64,000 bases of DNA from Pegea sp. RAD2-039. Its lineage: Eukaryota; Chordata; Thaliacea; Salpida; Salpidae. This document shows, in pieces, positions 53,739 to 64,000 of this stretch. The DNA is taken from positions 868,001 to 932,000 of the forward strand of contig JAQGEQ010000170.1 in the NCBI GenBank assembly GCA_034620365.1, read 5' to 3'. The first letter of the stretch is position 1. Each line of letters opens with the position of its first letter. The translations under genes and the position numbers were made by a program. Under the pieces are notes generated by a model. The model searched no databases, was not told the DNA's origin, and saw only the letters and a list, made by a program, of their open reading frames with translations.

Positions 53739-56122
53739 ATGAGGTTCTGGTCTTTGTTTTCTCTTGTTGCCTTCTTAACAACAGTTTCATTAGCCAGTGA
53801 CGTCTTGGAGTTCACTGATTCTAACTTTGATAGTGAAGTTAACAAACATGATTTCATTTTGGTTGAATTCTTTGCTCCTTGGTAAGTCTTTACTGTCTTA
53901 TTTAATCTGTTTTCAACATTTTATTTGTTGTTATCCAGGTGTGGTCATTGTAAAAAGCTAGCTCCTGAATATGAGAAAGCTGCTACTAGATTGAAGCGTG
54001 AGGACCCACCTATTCCAATCGCAAAAGTGAGTTCTTAAAAGTTTTTTGTCTACTCTGATTCTTTTTGGCTTTTATCATTCATTTGAGTAAAGCACTCCAC
54101 TATGGTTTAAGATCAATTGTAAAAAGTTTAAGAAGAGATGCAAGCAATCAGAAGTATGGGGTTACCCTCATATAAAAGCTTACAAATATGGAAAAGTCTT
54201 TGAAAGATTTAGGGGCCCTAGAACTAAAGGTAAACAAAATGGTTTTTTGTGAGAAGGATTTACAAGATAATGGGCTTGTGTGTTCGTAGTTGGTTTGTAG
54301 AAATGCCACGTGGCCATTTGTGGTTGGGTTTCAGCTGGTTTTAATGTTAGCTCTTTATTTTGACCACTGTTTACATTTATTAATAACTTAGATTTGTATT
54401 TTGTTGAGTGATTGTGGTGTTTGTAGGTGGATTGTACCGCTAATAGTGATGTTTGCTCAAAGCAAGGTGTTAGTGGTTACCCAACCCTTAAAGTGTTCAG
54501 AAATGGCCAAGCCAGCGATTACAACGGCCCTCGACAAGAAGGTAACATGTTTGTAAGCATCTTTGCTTGATAGAAGAGTGTTTGGACATTAACCAATCAT
54601 CTACTACTTATTTTCATCGATTTGTTTCACAGACGGAATTGTTAGCTACGTTTTGAAACAAGCCGCCCCAGCTTACAAGGAATTAGCAACACCTGCTGAT
54701 TTAGATAAGTTCTTACAAGGTCGTGACGGGGTTGTAGTCGGTAAGATCTCTTTCTCATCTTCTTCCTCACTTCATTCACATCCAAAATCTACTCAAAGGT
54801 TACTTCGATGCTTCTGAAACTTCTGATATCAACCTTTTCAAGAAGGCAGCTGAATCAATGAGAGAAGACTACCGATTTGGAGTTGCCACCAACGAAGATG
54901 TCCTGACCACCTACAAAAAGTTCGATTTCTAACCAACTTGATCAGTTAGTAATCCCTACATCCACAGTCAAGTAGTCTTCCATCGTCCACAAAGACTTGC
55001 TAGCAAGTTTGAGCCAGTTGAAGTGGTGATGCCTGAACAAAAACCCAACAGAGCCAACATTGCCGAGTTCTTACGAGTCAACTAGTAAGTCCCCCCTTCT
55101 TCCCAACCAACCAGGCATCTCATTTGCATAATCATCTCCTAGTTTCGGATTATGCGGTCATGCCACTCCCGACAACTTTGCGCGAATCAGCAAACCACTC
55201 GCGCTTGTTCTCTATGACGTCGATTACGATAAAAACTTGAAAGGAACTAATTATTGGAGGAACCGAGTCGTCAAGTTCGGCAAAGCTTATCGTGATGAAT
55301 TCACCTTTGTCATTGGCAACAAAGATCAAATGGCTGGACAAGTTCCTGCTGATCTTCCTGAGAATGATCCTAAAGAGAAGATCCCGAAACCTGTTGTAGT
55401 AGTGATTGATAAATCAGACAAGAAATATGTGATGCCTGAATTATTTGGGTAAGTAACCTTAGAATTGCTGTTTTATTTCAAATCTTTTAATGAATTTAAA
55501 AATATCCTCTAAATTATTATTTTTGTCAATTTTTTGTCCCAAATAATATCTAGCTCGTATCTACATCTTACAGTAAAGAGACCTTCCCCCAATTCCTCGC
55601 TGACTACTTGGATGGCAAAGTTGAACCTTATATTAAGAGTGAAGCGCTTCCCGAAAGCAATGATGATCCGGTCCAGGTAGTTGTCGGAAAGAACTTCGAT
55701 GAAGTTGTCATGGATGAAACTAAAGATGTCCTTATCGAGTTTTACGCCCCGTGGTGTGGACACTGTAAGAGTTTGGCCCCTAAATGGGACGAATTGGGCG
55801 AAAAGGTTTGTTGTTAAAGTACTTTGTTCGTCACTCATCGCGCGTTTGTAGATGAAAGATGAACCTGATGTTGTCATCGCGAAGATAGACGCTACTGCTA
55901 ACGATTCTCCATCACAATTCGCTGTTTCCGGATTCCCTACTATCTACTGGGCTCCAAAAGGAAATAAATCAAAACCTCAAAAGTACCAGGTTCGTAACCA
56001 CTAACAACTAACTTCTGGTTGTCGTTACTAACGCGATACTTCAACAGGGAGGTCGCGAGGTTGCTGAGTTCATCAAGTTCATCAAACAGAACGCATCTTC
56101 CAAGCTAAAAACTGAGTTGTAG
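53739..56122 (+). CDS. PDIA3: Protein disulfide isomerase A3 (ERp57), with alternative exon 3
   Basis: ER thiol-disulfide oxidoreductase for glycoprotein folding. Exons: 53739-53881, 53939-54026, exon 3B 54427-54541 (or 3A 54112-54229), 54633-54740, 54799-54919, 54968-55084, 55143-55448, 55574-55805, 55852-55989 and 56048-56122; 480 residues with 3B. Signal peptide [19 protein letters not shown]. The a domain has WCGHCKKL and GYP (cis-proline). The b and b' domains include [27 protein letters not shown] and [18 protein letters not shown], diagnostic for PDIA3. The a' domain has [36 protein letters not shown] and GFPT. The C-terminus is KTEL, a KDEL-like retention signal. The donor at 54920 (GTTCGA) is weak and inferred from frame. 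Poly(A) signal near 56354. All catalytic cysteines are present. Confidence 0.93.
54112..54229 (+). other. PDIA3: Alternative exon 3A of PDIA3 (mutually exclusive with 54427-54541)
   Basis: A 118-bp open segment between exon 2 and the canonical exon 3 encodes [27 protein letters not shown] and [12 protein letters not shown]. It aligns along its whole length with exon 3B ([35 protein letters not shown]): both cysteines, GYP, Lys after it, Gly and GPR are shared. Both segments start in phase 0 and end in phase 1, and both have a GTAAAC/GTAACA donor. Using both (118 + 115 bp) would break the frame, so they must be alternatives. Exon 3A has about 13 Lys/Arg and 2 Glu; 3B is near neutral. Its acceptor (TTTAAG) is weaker than that of 3B (TTGTAG). 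Confidence 0.75.
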
Positions 56123-57444
56123 ACACTCCTGTTACTACCACCTAATCCCTTCTCTATCAATTTCTTTTTTAACCATTTACGTGCAGTACACCAACAAACC
56201 AACCACCAAGCTAGCTGGTTGTCATGGTGATGATGGTGGGATCAGCTAGGCAATACTTGCTTCTTCTTGTTTACCTTCTTCTCTTACGCTCTTTACAAAT
56301 ATTCACAATTTGAAGCTAATATGTAACTTAGATGTAGTTTTCAAAGACGATTTAATAAAATATGGCTAGCCATATCACTTTCTAATATTGATTAGATGGT
56401 TAGCAAACTATCTACTTCAACTGCTTTTCATCTGTATGTGGTCATAGGTGAAGAACTTCCTCATTTGATTCCTTTCATAAACAGAGGTAGATGATTACCT
56501 TGAAGAGGAAGTAGTTGATGAGGTTTTTATTGTTTCAAGTAGATGGAAATGACACGTAACCTGATGTTAAAGGACTTTTGTAAACAAACCTTGAGGCTAT
56601 AGTCAAAATTGACCACTTTGAAAGTTAGTTCAAGTACAAGCATAAAGTACTTCATCCCCAACTTGATCAGCTACATGCATAAAATATTAGTTGATTTAAG
56701 ATCAACTTTCTGAATTTGTGGCTTTTTATCAAAACTTCTGAGTATAGTAATTAGTTGACAGTTGTCAAAGCTAAAAAGTAGCTTACAGGAAATTCACTTC
56801 ACTTATAACAGTTGCCACAAACAGGCTCGGGATAATCTTTAATGACTTTGAAGTTATGTCAGATTCTTTCTAAACTATAACTTCTTTCAAGATTTATATA
56901 CAATCTAGGTAAATAAACTGAATTCTATATAATGTAATGGATTAAATCAACTATTATCGTTTAATGGTTAATTGAGAAAATTACTTTTTTGATAATACAT
57001 TTTAAACCGATGATAAAGAAAGTATTTTCTATTTATTAAAATAGATGTTTCAGCATATTTGAAAATTTAATACTGAATTTAACTGCTTTTGATGAATTAG
57101 TTAAAAGTTTTATTTGAAAACTCATTTATAAGAAATATACATATTTACTAATAAACCACAAATGAAGTTTCCATAAACTAGTTGAAATAAGTAGTTTTGC
57201 ACATTCCAACTACTTTTCTCAATCAAACCAGATGTTAAATTCTTTAATCTCTTAAATAACTTCAATTCTAACACTTACTTCGTACTTTTTAAGAATTCCG
57301 TAATAAAAGTGCAACAAATGTTAATATAAAATAAGCAGAAAGTTCAGGTAAAAATGAAAAGCATTACAACAAACAAACTCCTTGATAAGAATGAACTAAA
57401 CTTTATCATATTGGTCAAAAGTGTCAAATATCATCGTTTGATCA
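56123..57444. other. Spacer, 3' flank of PDIA3
   Basis: Contains the PDIA3 3' untranslated region, with a poly(A) signal at about 56354, then AT-rich DNA. No gene recognised. Confidence 0.5.
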
Positions 57445-57630
57445 ACTAGTGAGTTTCTTGGAGAAGCATCCAGAAGTTGCTAGATAAATCAAAAGAAGTT
57501 AAAGAGCAAGCATCTGCTACAACTGAAGCAGTTTTAAATTAGCAAATTTGGGAGAAAATAGAAAAGGAAGGAGGAGATATGATAGTAGCAAGAAGAGTAG
57601 TTAAAAATGACCTCAAGAAAAAAGTTTAGA
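57445..57630 (+). pseudogene. Myb/SANT-like DNA-binding domain remnant
   Basis: In two frames: DQLVSFLEKHPEVAR, then, after a one-base shift, DKSKEVKEQASATTEAVLN, then WEKIEKEGGDMIVARRVVKN and DLKKKV. This is the order of the Myb/SANT-like domain found in NAIF1-like proteins and proteins of Harbinger-type DNA transposons (FVEKHPELARGK, LWEEIAEELN, KVWNDLKKK). A stop and a shift interrupt it and no neighbour domain is visible, so it is a fossil, probably of a DNA transposon or its retrocopy. Confidence 0.5.
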
Positions 57631-58159
57631 AATTTCAATAATTGATGTAACATTGCTTTAAAACAAGTCATAAACAAAGAACAACTACTTACAACAGGAA
57701 GTTTATTAAGATATGCAAACTGCTTTACAATGAATAAAATGATTTATTGCAATTTTAAAAATGAAACAAAGTTTACTGCAATTTAAAATATGATAAATAT
57801 CATGCAAGGTGGTAGATCTACAAGCATATGTAGGACGGCGTGGTGCTGTTTGAAGTGAGTTTTTAGTGCATGGGGTTTAGTTTGTTCATGGCTTCAAATA
57901 AAGTTGTTGCAAAGATAAAAAGCATAGATAAAAGTGAAAAAAATAAGGCAATGTAATTAAAATAAATTATCAGCTGATAATTGCAAAGTTTGATAATTAT
58001 GAAAACAATTTATTCAAAAAAAATTAATTTGCACAAGCAATAGAATGGTATAAAATTATAAAAATTAATAAATATGACTGCATTGGTGATAATTTGTAGA
58101 TAAGAAATAAAAAGCAAATAAAGTTAGTAAAATAAATACAAGAAACATTTCATCAGATA
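57631..58159. other. AT-rich spacer
   Basis: Nothing recognised; 3' flank of AIDA. Confidence 0.5.
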
Positions 58160-59841
58160 TTAGACCACCTCGGTGATATTCATTGTTAGATGAAGATAAA
58201 GAGGACGTGACGTCATCAGTTCGAGCTTTTTACGTCGCAAGCTGTGTCCGTTCTTCTTATATCTGCAAACACCTGATTGTTTGATAAGGACACAGATGAA
58301 AAGAAGATCTAACATTTCGAGGATGCAAGAACCGTCCTTCAGTTCATCTACTTCCATAAAACTAAGACATTTCACTTTTGTTGATCTATGCTTTCGTTTG
58401 TAGTGAAAAAGTTGGAAGAAGACAGCGGAGTTTGCCGGGAGGTGTTCCAGCGGGAGTTGTAGCTCCACATCGACGTTGAAGTGAAGATAAAGCGAGTCTC
58501 GTTGCCATGGTGTTGGAGTCGATTGCGCGGGACATAAATCAACACCGACTTCGTCTGTAGATCAGAAAAGAAACTTTAAAGGCGAAAGAATTTTATCATA
58601 GAAACCTTTGCATGTGATTTGGATAAAGGGGTCTTCAAGTTTATCAGCTTCTTTTAATCCCATCTTCATAATACGGATTGAAACATACTGCTTACCCGGC
58701 TCTGGGATCAGTTTTGGGAGCAAAGAAGAGTCTGGAGCAAATTCAGTTGATATTTTATTAATCTATTCTCTTTTGTAACTCACATTTTTGACTGAGAACT
58801 TCACAATTATTCTCTTCTGTTGATTTGGGACCTACTAAGCTGAGGTCGGGGAGCCTGAAAGCAAAATAGTTGATTTTGTAGACTAAGCGTTCACAAATTT
58901 ACATGAAGATTTTATGGAACAAAAACTAAACTTTTTTTTCTTAATCTTTGCATCAATGTCTTCAGGAAAGTCATTAAAGTTGATGTCATGAAGATTTTTC
59001 AAAACTGTAAAACTGCTTGATTAGCTTATTAGAAATTTTCCGTTAGGTAAAAACAAATCAATAATTCAGAGTAAGCTGAAGTTTTATTTTCAAAAAGTTT
59101 GTGGTTATAAGTAGAATGAAAGAAAAGTTTAAAAGTTTTTTATCTAGATGAACAAAAAAATACAATTCTTTTGTAAATAAGTTTGTAAACCAAACTAAAA
59201 ATATTTATAGCAAGTAACCAATTTGTAAAAATAATAAGTTTATTGACTTTATGTTAAAACTATTTAAAATAAATAAACCTGAAATTAGTGATCTGATATC
59301 TTCTATAGGTAGATCTACATCTGTACTTTTGCTTTGAATGTCTAATAATCGAATTTGAACACATAAAATAATCTTCCGAAGAATAATCTATTAAAAAAGA
59401 AAAAAGAAACTCAATGTTTGTATTGAATAGAAGCAGAATAATTTAAAAGAAAAACTAAATAATTAGAAATGTTATATGAAAAGTAACTAAAGTATTAAAT
59501 ATAATTAAATGAGAGTAAGTTCTACAAAATACTTACTAATTGATGTTTCTTCTCAACTTTAATAACATGCTGTTTAATCAACCGAATCAGCCTGTAAATA
59601 CATTAACATTTTCATTACAAAGTTGTACAGTTTTTTTTTAATAATAAAAAATGTAAATATGAACTTTTAATATCATCATTTATCAAAATAATTAATTGAT
59701 TCAATCATGAGATATCATATTAGTTGTAACATACTGATTATATTCTTGTTCAGCTTCAACAATTTGCCCCCAGGAATCAAAATCTGTCGCTTTTTTCAAA
59801 GATGCCTTCCAAGATAAAACAACTTTTTCATAAGAAACCAT
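58160..59841 (-). CDS. AIDA: AIDA (axin interactor, dorsalisation-associated protein)
   Basis: Eight minus-strand exons join in frame: 59841-59735, 59591-59537, 59387-59279, 59004-58932, 58854-58784, 58731-58606, 58554-58314 and 58262-58160, giving 294 residues (about 306 in human). The N-terminal helical domain is recognised from WKASLKKATDFDSWGQIVEA (human ATG-proximal ADFDSWGQLVEA). The C-terminal C2 domain reads YVSIRIMKMGLKEADKLEDP, QSTPTPWQRDSLYLHFNVDV, AVFFQLFHYKRKHRST, CLSFMEVDELKDGSCILEIY and RRKKLELMTSRPLYLHL, matching AIDA closely. In vertebrates AIDA binds Axin, blocks Axin-driven JNK activation and binds phosphoinositides through its C2 domain; the same role is inferred. The start ATG follows directly on an acceptor-like TTAG. 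A donor at 58931 (GTTTAG) is weak. Confidence 0.9.
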
Positions 59842-62348
59842 CTAATTCAAATAAATACAAATGAAAAATCATTTTATTATTATAAGTTAGTTTCTTTTAT
59901 ACAAAACAAATTTAGTTTTCAACTAGCATTTAAGAAATAATACATTATAATATAATATCAAGAAATAAACTTTCTAAAGTTTTATCATATCTTAAACAGT
60001 GCTTCTAAAAATTAACTGTAATTGTTATAACCCTTTTAGGTGGCTATAATATACCTACAAATATTTTTATTTAAAATCATTTAACAAGTCAATTTATACT
60101 CAGAGAATCTTGCTAATATTATCAATAAAACTCATCTGAGATAGTTTGTTATAGATTAATTACAAAAATTATTTAAAACTATTTATCAAATAAGTTAAAA
60201 GTTGTTTAAAAAATAATAAAGTACAATAAATATATTTAAATAATTTTTAAAATAGGACTGAAATATTCTAAGCGACAAATTGTTAGAAAATAATAATAAA
60301 ATATCTGATAAATAAGTGTTTTATACACATTTCATAAATTCAGAAGCAAAATTGTAAAGTATAAACATTCATGTAAATAATCGTTCCTAGGTGTTAATAC
60401 CACTTTCGCACCCTAAAGTAAAAGTGTAGCTGAAACCGCTAAAGTTCTATTGATAATGAAAAATAGATATTTTAAAACTAAAGTCAAACTCAGTTTGCTA
60501 GCCTCAATTATTTTATTTTTCTTATACTAATAATAATAGAGTTGATAATGATAACGTTTTATCTTGAAAAATGGTAATAGATCAAGCTACTATATCCATT
60601 ATAAACAAAATATAATTTACAAAATGTGTCTACAATTAAAGAATAAATTTACCTCAAATTTTGAAAAGAAAAGTTATTATTTCACAAATAGCCATAGTAT
60701 ATTTCTCAGTACTAAAGAAATTTAAATAAAATCAACTATCCTTTGATATTAAATATTGTAGTTCAACTATGCAGAAAGTTTCGTCTGATAAAACAAAAAA
60801 TGTACTTAAGATAACTTTATCGAAATTATTACCATATTAAAAACTAATTTTTATTAGGTACACTGAATTGTTGATTCATAAAAAACTTAAAAATTCTAAA
60901 CCCTAAAGTTTGAAAGTTAAACTTGTATGAAACTTTACAAAGTGTCATACAAGCTTCAAAAGTTACTTAAATGAGTAAAGGCATAGATAACAAGTGAAGT
61001 GTAATACTTTAAAATTTATAGGAAATTTTCTCGAAATAGCTAAATTTCTTTTTAATCAAGGTAGCTAAAATATTTTGGCAATAAAGGCAACAAACCTTTA
61101 ATTTTAGACAATCTTTGATATGAAATGTATATTGCTTTCACTTTTACTTTAAATGTATACCTTTAAACCAATTAGGCTAATTGTTTAAATTTTGAAACAT
61201 TATATTATGTAAGCGATTTAAAAAAAGAAGTTGTATGAAATATTTAGCTCCCTTTTATTTTTATAAGAAAATAGTTTTAATTAAAATAATTTATTTTTCT
61301 TTGGTATTTCTATTTTCAATAAAAAGTGATATCAAATTATATTTGAATTGAAGAAGTGAAGCTTAGTAGAGCTAATCATTTCGCTTAATTGTATCATTTT
61401 TAAATAAAATAATATTTCTACCGTCTATTGCTCACATAAATTATATGGCCTCGCCTTACTGTTTTTTGCAGTTATTTTACTAATAATTACAAACTAAACC
61501 ATCATATCGTTGCAAATAAAATAGATTTATATACGCAAACAATTATAAAAATTGATAAAGATAGAGGCAAGTGTTACGTTAGTTTATCTAAACAATATAT
61601 CAATCTGATGCTTTATTACTGTTGTATTTTGTTTTTTCTACATTTTGCAACTGTTGTCTAGCTAACTTGATTTTTAAACGAGAAACTGCTGTATTTTCAG
61701 TATATATAGTTTTCAAATAAGGGGATTTTTGCTTCAAACAAAATATCATAAACAATATAGATAATTTTTAATTGCTTTAACTGATACAAAAAGTGTAAAG
61801 GAAAATATCTCAAAATTTATCGGTTAACCAATGTCTTTAAATTGCTTTAGTAAAATTCCAATAATTTAATTTTATGTTAAAACCTGCTTAATTTTATTAA
61901 AGTTTTTGGGAAACTTGTTATTAAATGTCTTAATTAATGATAATTCTAAAGATACTTTCTAAATGTAACTTTAATATTTGTAATTTTTTGCTAGTTATCA
62001 TTTAAAAGTTAAGAAACTTGTTGAAAAAGTAAAATACTTCATAGATAAATTCAATTGTTTTTTTTTTGTCTTATTTTTTTAGATAAAAAACTTCTTGAAT
62101 GATTTTTATAAGTTGACTATTTGTAGTTGGCCAAAAAATAGTATCTTTATGATAAATGCAGAAAAATATTTCACTCCTTGCAAATAGTCTCTTATTACTT
62201 GTAGCCTGCTTGAAGAAGTTATAAATACATTTTGTTGCCTAAAAAACTCATAAATCTAAATTTATTGGTTCAGAAAGTTAACTTGAATGTCCAAAGTGAA
62301 ATTTATTTGGAATTTTAATACAATCAAAGGTAAATAAACACATAAATA
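59842..62348. other. AT-rich spacer
   Basis: About 2.5 kb of AT-rich DNA; no gene, RNA gene or element recognised. Confidence 0.5.
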
Positions 62349-63233
62349 ATGCAAAATGCAAATGAAGATGATCTAATGATGAATCCATTAGCCAGAAATC
62401 AGTTAAATGTCAATCAACAAGATGAAGATCAAAAAGATACATGCTGTACATCTATAAAAAAATCATTTGCTGACTTAGTGTTAGTCATGGATGAAGATAA
62501 AGTTAAATATCTCAAAAATTATAACTGTTTTCCTCCTCCATTCTTTATGCTACTTCTTTGTCTATCAGAGCTACTTGTCTTTATCTATTATGGAATAAAA
62601 ATTGAAAGAAAAAATTGGCTAACGATGGATGAAGCATTGTTAAAATCTCCTCTAATATTTGATCCTTATAAAAGAGAAGAAATTTGGAGATTTTTGACAT
62701 ATATGTTTCTCCATGCTGACCTGGAGCATATTATTAGCAACATTCTGCTACAATTAAGTGTAGGGATAATGCTTGAAATGGTTCATAAAAGTTTTCGTGT
62801 TTTTCTAGTTTTTATGAGTGGTGTCCTTGCAGGTTCACTTGCTAGTTCAGTTTTTGATCCCTATATCTATCTAGTTGGTGCATCTGGTGGAGTTTATGCT
62901 TTATTGGGAGGTTTTCTGATGAATGTGATTCTGAATTGGGAAAAAATGGCATTTAATGGATTACATTTGTTATATATAAGTTCAATTATTATTGCTGATG
63001 TTGGGTTTTCTATTTGGAGGCGAGTTATTAAAGAAGTTGTAGCTGTTTCATTAGTGGCCCATGTTGCTGGAGGGTTTGCTGGTATCTCTATCGGTTGTGT
63101 TGTTTTCCGAAAATTTGAGGGAAATTTAATAAAAGACCCATCCTGGTGGGTTAGTGTTGGAGCTTTCTCGTTTTTTCTTTGTTTTGTTATTCTATGGAAT
63201 TTGTTTCTATCACCTGTTGGTTCAGTTATATAA
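62349..63233 (+). CDS. RHBDL2: Rhomboid intramembrane serine protease, RHBDL2-type
   Basis: A single-exon 294-residue protein. After a soluble N-terminus (residues 1 to about 60) come seven hydrophobic segments. The rhomboid signature is complete: EIWRFLTYMFLHADLEHIISN (WR motif and the His/Asn of TM2), EMVHKSFRVFLVFMSGVLAG, SLASSVFDPYIYLVGASGGV with the catalytic Ser of GASGG, and AHVAGGFAGISIG with the catalytic His. GxSx and AHxxG spacing is normal, so it should be active. Secretase-type rhomboids cleave membrane proteins such as EGF-like ligand precursors. The wording around KREEIWRFLTYM and LKSPLIFDPYKREE is closest to RHBDL2/RHBDL3 and Drosophila Rhomboid. No calcium-binding EF hand is visible at the N-terminus. 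Lack of introns is unusual beside its intron-rich neighbours and could mean a retrocopy. Confidence 0.92.
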   Translation: MQNANEDDLMMNPLARNQLNVNQQDEDQKDTCCTSIKKSFADLVLVMDEDKVKYLKNYNCFPPPFFMLLLCLSELLVFIYYGIKIERKNWLTMDEALLKSPLIFDPYKREEIWRFLTYMFLHADLEHIISNILLQLSVGIMLEMVHKSFRVFLVFMSGVLAGSLASSVFDPYIYLVGASGGVYALLGGFLMNVILNWEKMAFNGLHLLYISSIIIADVGFSIWRRVIKEVVAVSLVAHVAGGFAGISIGCVVFRKFEGNLIKDPSWWVSVGAFSFFLCFVILWNLFLSPVGSVI

Positions 63234-63849
63234 CTTTTTTTTAATCTGAAAAAGTAGATTTAGATATAATACTTTGAAATCAAATACTTTTATACAAAAT
63301 TTTTGTAATTTTTTTCAAATCTAGATCATTTTTATGAACAATTTCATGCAATTGTACTTTTTTATTTTCTGATATTGAGCAATGAACATTTTTGAAACAT
63401 TTTTTAATTAACAAATATAATTTTTTAGAGTCTGATTTAGTTTCTTGGCAGTATTTACTTATATTTTTAATAATTGTTTTTTTATTTAGAGTTATGTTAA
63501 TATGTTTTCTTATTTGCTTTTTATATTTTTTAAACATTATTAATAGTTTGTTGATGGTTTGAATTAAATCCCAGTAAATTGTTTGGTTTTTATTTTGTTG
63601 AAAAACAATTTGAATGAAAACAAAATTTGGAATAAACTTTTTTTTGAATATTTTGTGAATTACTTTTAGCTTCTTAATTAAGGTTTAAATTGATAATCAT
63701 AGATTAAAAGTGTTCAAGTTAAAAGTATTTGAGTGGATAGTAATAATAGGACTGTTTCAACATGAGAACGGCCACGCTGCATGTGCTATGAATGATTATA
63801 ATAAAACACAGTGAAATGCAAAATAAAAGTTGTTAGAGTTTCTTTTCTT
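63234..63849. other. 3' flank of the rhomboid gene
   Basis: AT-rich 3' untranslated region and spacer. The minus-strand open frame at 63280-63537 is Lys/Ile/Asn-rich, as expected from AT bias, and is not called. Confidence 0.5.
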
Positions 63850-64000
63850 TGAAGCTGTTGTTTCTTCTCCATTCTTTACTTGTTTGTGGACTAGAGAGCG
63901 CTATTTGGAGCGATTCCATATTGCGCTTGCAAGTATCCTTAAAGAGGAAACAAGGACGGTTAATATTGTATTTGTGTCTTGATAGCTTCCCATACAACAA
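63850..64000 (-). mobile_element. LINE ORF2 C-terminal fragment
   Basis: The minus strand reads CFLFKDTCKRNMESLQIA, then KEWRRNNSF. This resembles the C-terminal end of LINE ORF2 proteins (GRPKLRYKDVCKRDMKAL, SWE..AADR..WR), the same type as the dead element at 29.6-30.6 kb. It runs to the window edge. Short and diverged, so only moderately certain. Confidence 0.5.

Noticed and set aside
55150-55877. Minus-strand frames opposite PDIA3 exons
   Set aside because: Shadows of well-supported plus-strand exons.
63280-63537. Minus-strand Lys/Ile-rich 85-codon frame
   Set aside because: Composition expected from AT-rich DNA in the rhomboid 3' flank; no recognisable features.

Overview
The window is AT-rich animal nuclear DNA. 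It carries multi-exon genes with very short introns (many 40-70 nt), long gene-poor AT-rich spacers and several non-LTR and LTR retrotransposon remnants. Recognisable genes are clear metazoan orthologues: ATM, a Rel/NF-kB factor, ILRUN, a SOUL haem-binding protein, a Ki-67-like FHA protein, mitochondrial ribosomal protein uL18m (MRPL18), PDIA3/ERp57, AIDA and a RHBDL2-type rhomboid. The species cannot be fixed from sequence alone. Tiny introns, splice-acceptor-like sites just upstream of most start codons (suggesting spliced-leader trans-splicing) and a Ki-67-type gene would fit an invertebrate chordate such as a tunicate, but this is only a lean.

Layout: 1-5.4 kb is the 3' part of ATM (kinase domain and FATC tail). 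5.4-9 kb is spacer. 9.06-11.99 kb is a complete class II Rel gene. 15.5-18.6 kb is a mosaic of dead elements: a Gypsy-type LTR retrotransposon holding a frameshifted ARF-GTPase retrocopy, then a LINE endonuclease fragment. 19.5-20.0 kb is an inverted 3' fragment of the CR1/L2-like LINE seen whole at 30.8-35.1 kb. 21.6-23.2 kb (minus) is ILRUN. 26.15-36.6 kb is bounded by two direct copies of an unrecognised single-exon gene with a conserved 163-bp promoter containing a perfect CRE; between the copies lie a secreted SOUL gene, a dead LINE and a nearly intact CR1/L2-like LINE. 38.2-42.4 kb (plus) is a large unrecognised Asn/Ser/Lys-rich protein with a 24-bp coding minisatellite. It converges on the Ki-67-like gene at 42.6-45.9 kb (minus), which has nine 22-residue repeats. 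47.3-47.7 kb is another LINE 3' end, 49.4-50.4 kb MRPL18, 53.7-56.1 kb PDIA3, 58.2-59.8 kb (minus) AIDA and 62.3-63.2 kb the rhomboid. A LINE scrap closes the window.

The most interesting observation is in PDIA3: exon 3, which encodes part of the first thioredoxin domain, exists in two homologous tandem versions with the same splice phases. Both keep the two non-catalytic cysteines and the GYP cis-proline turn, but one is strongly basic. Their lengths force mutually exclusive use. An ERSE-like element lies upstream. Other points worth checking are the acceptor-before-ATG pattern, the duplicated CRE-driven gene, and a Ki-67 homologue with SILK and PELFD phosphatase-docking-like motifs placed unusually.
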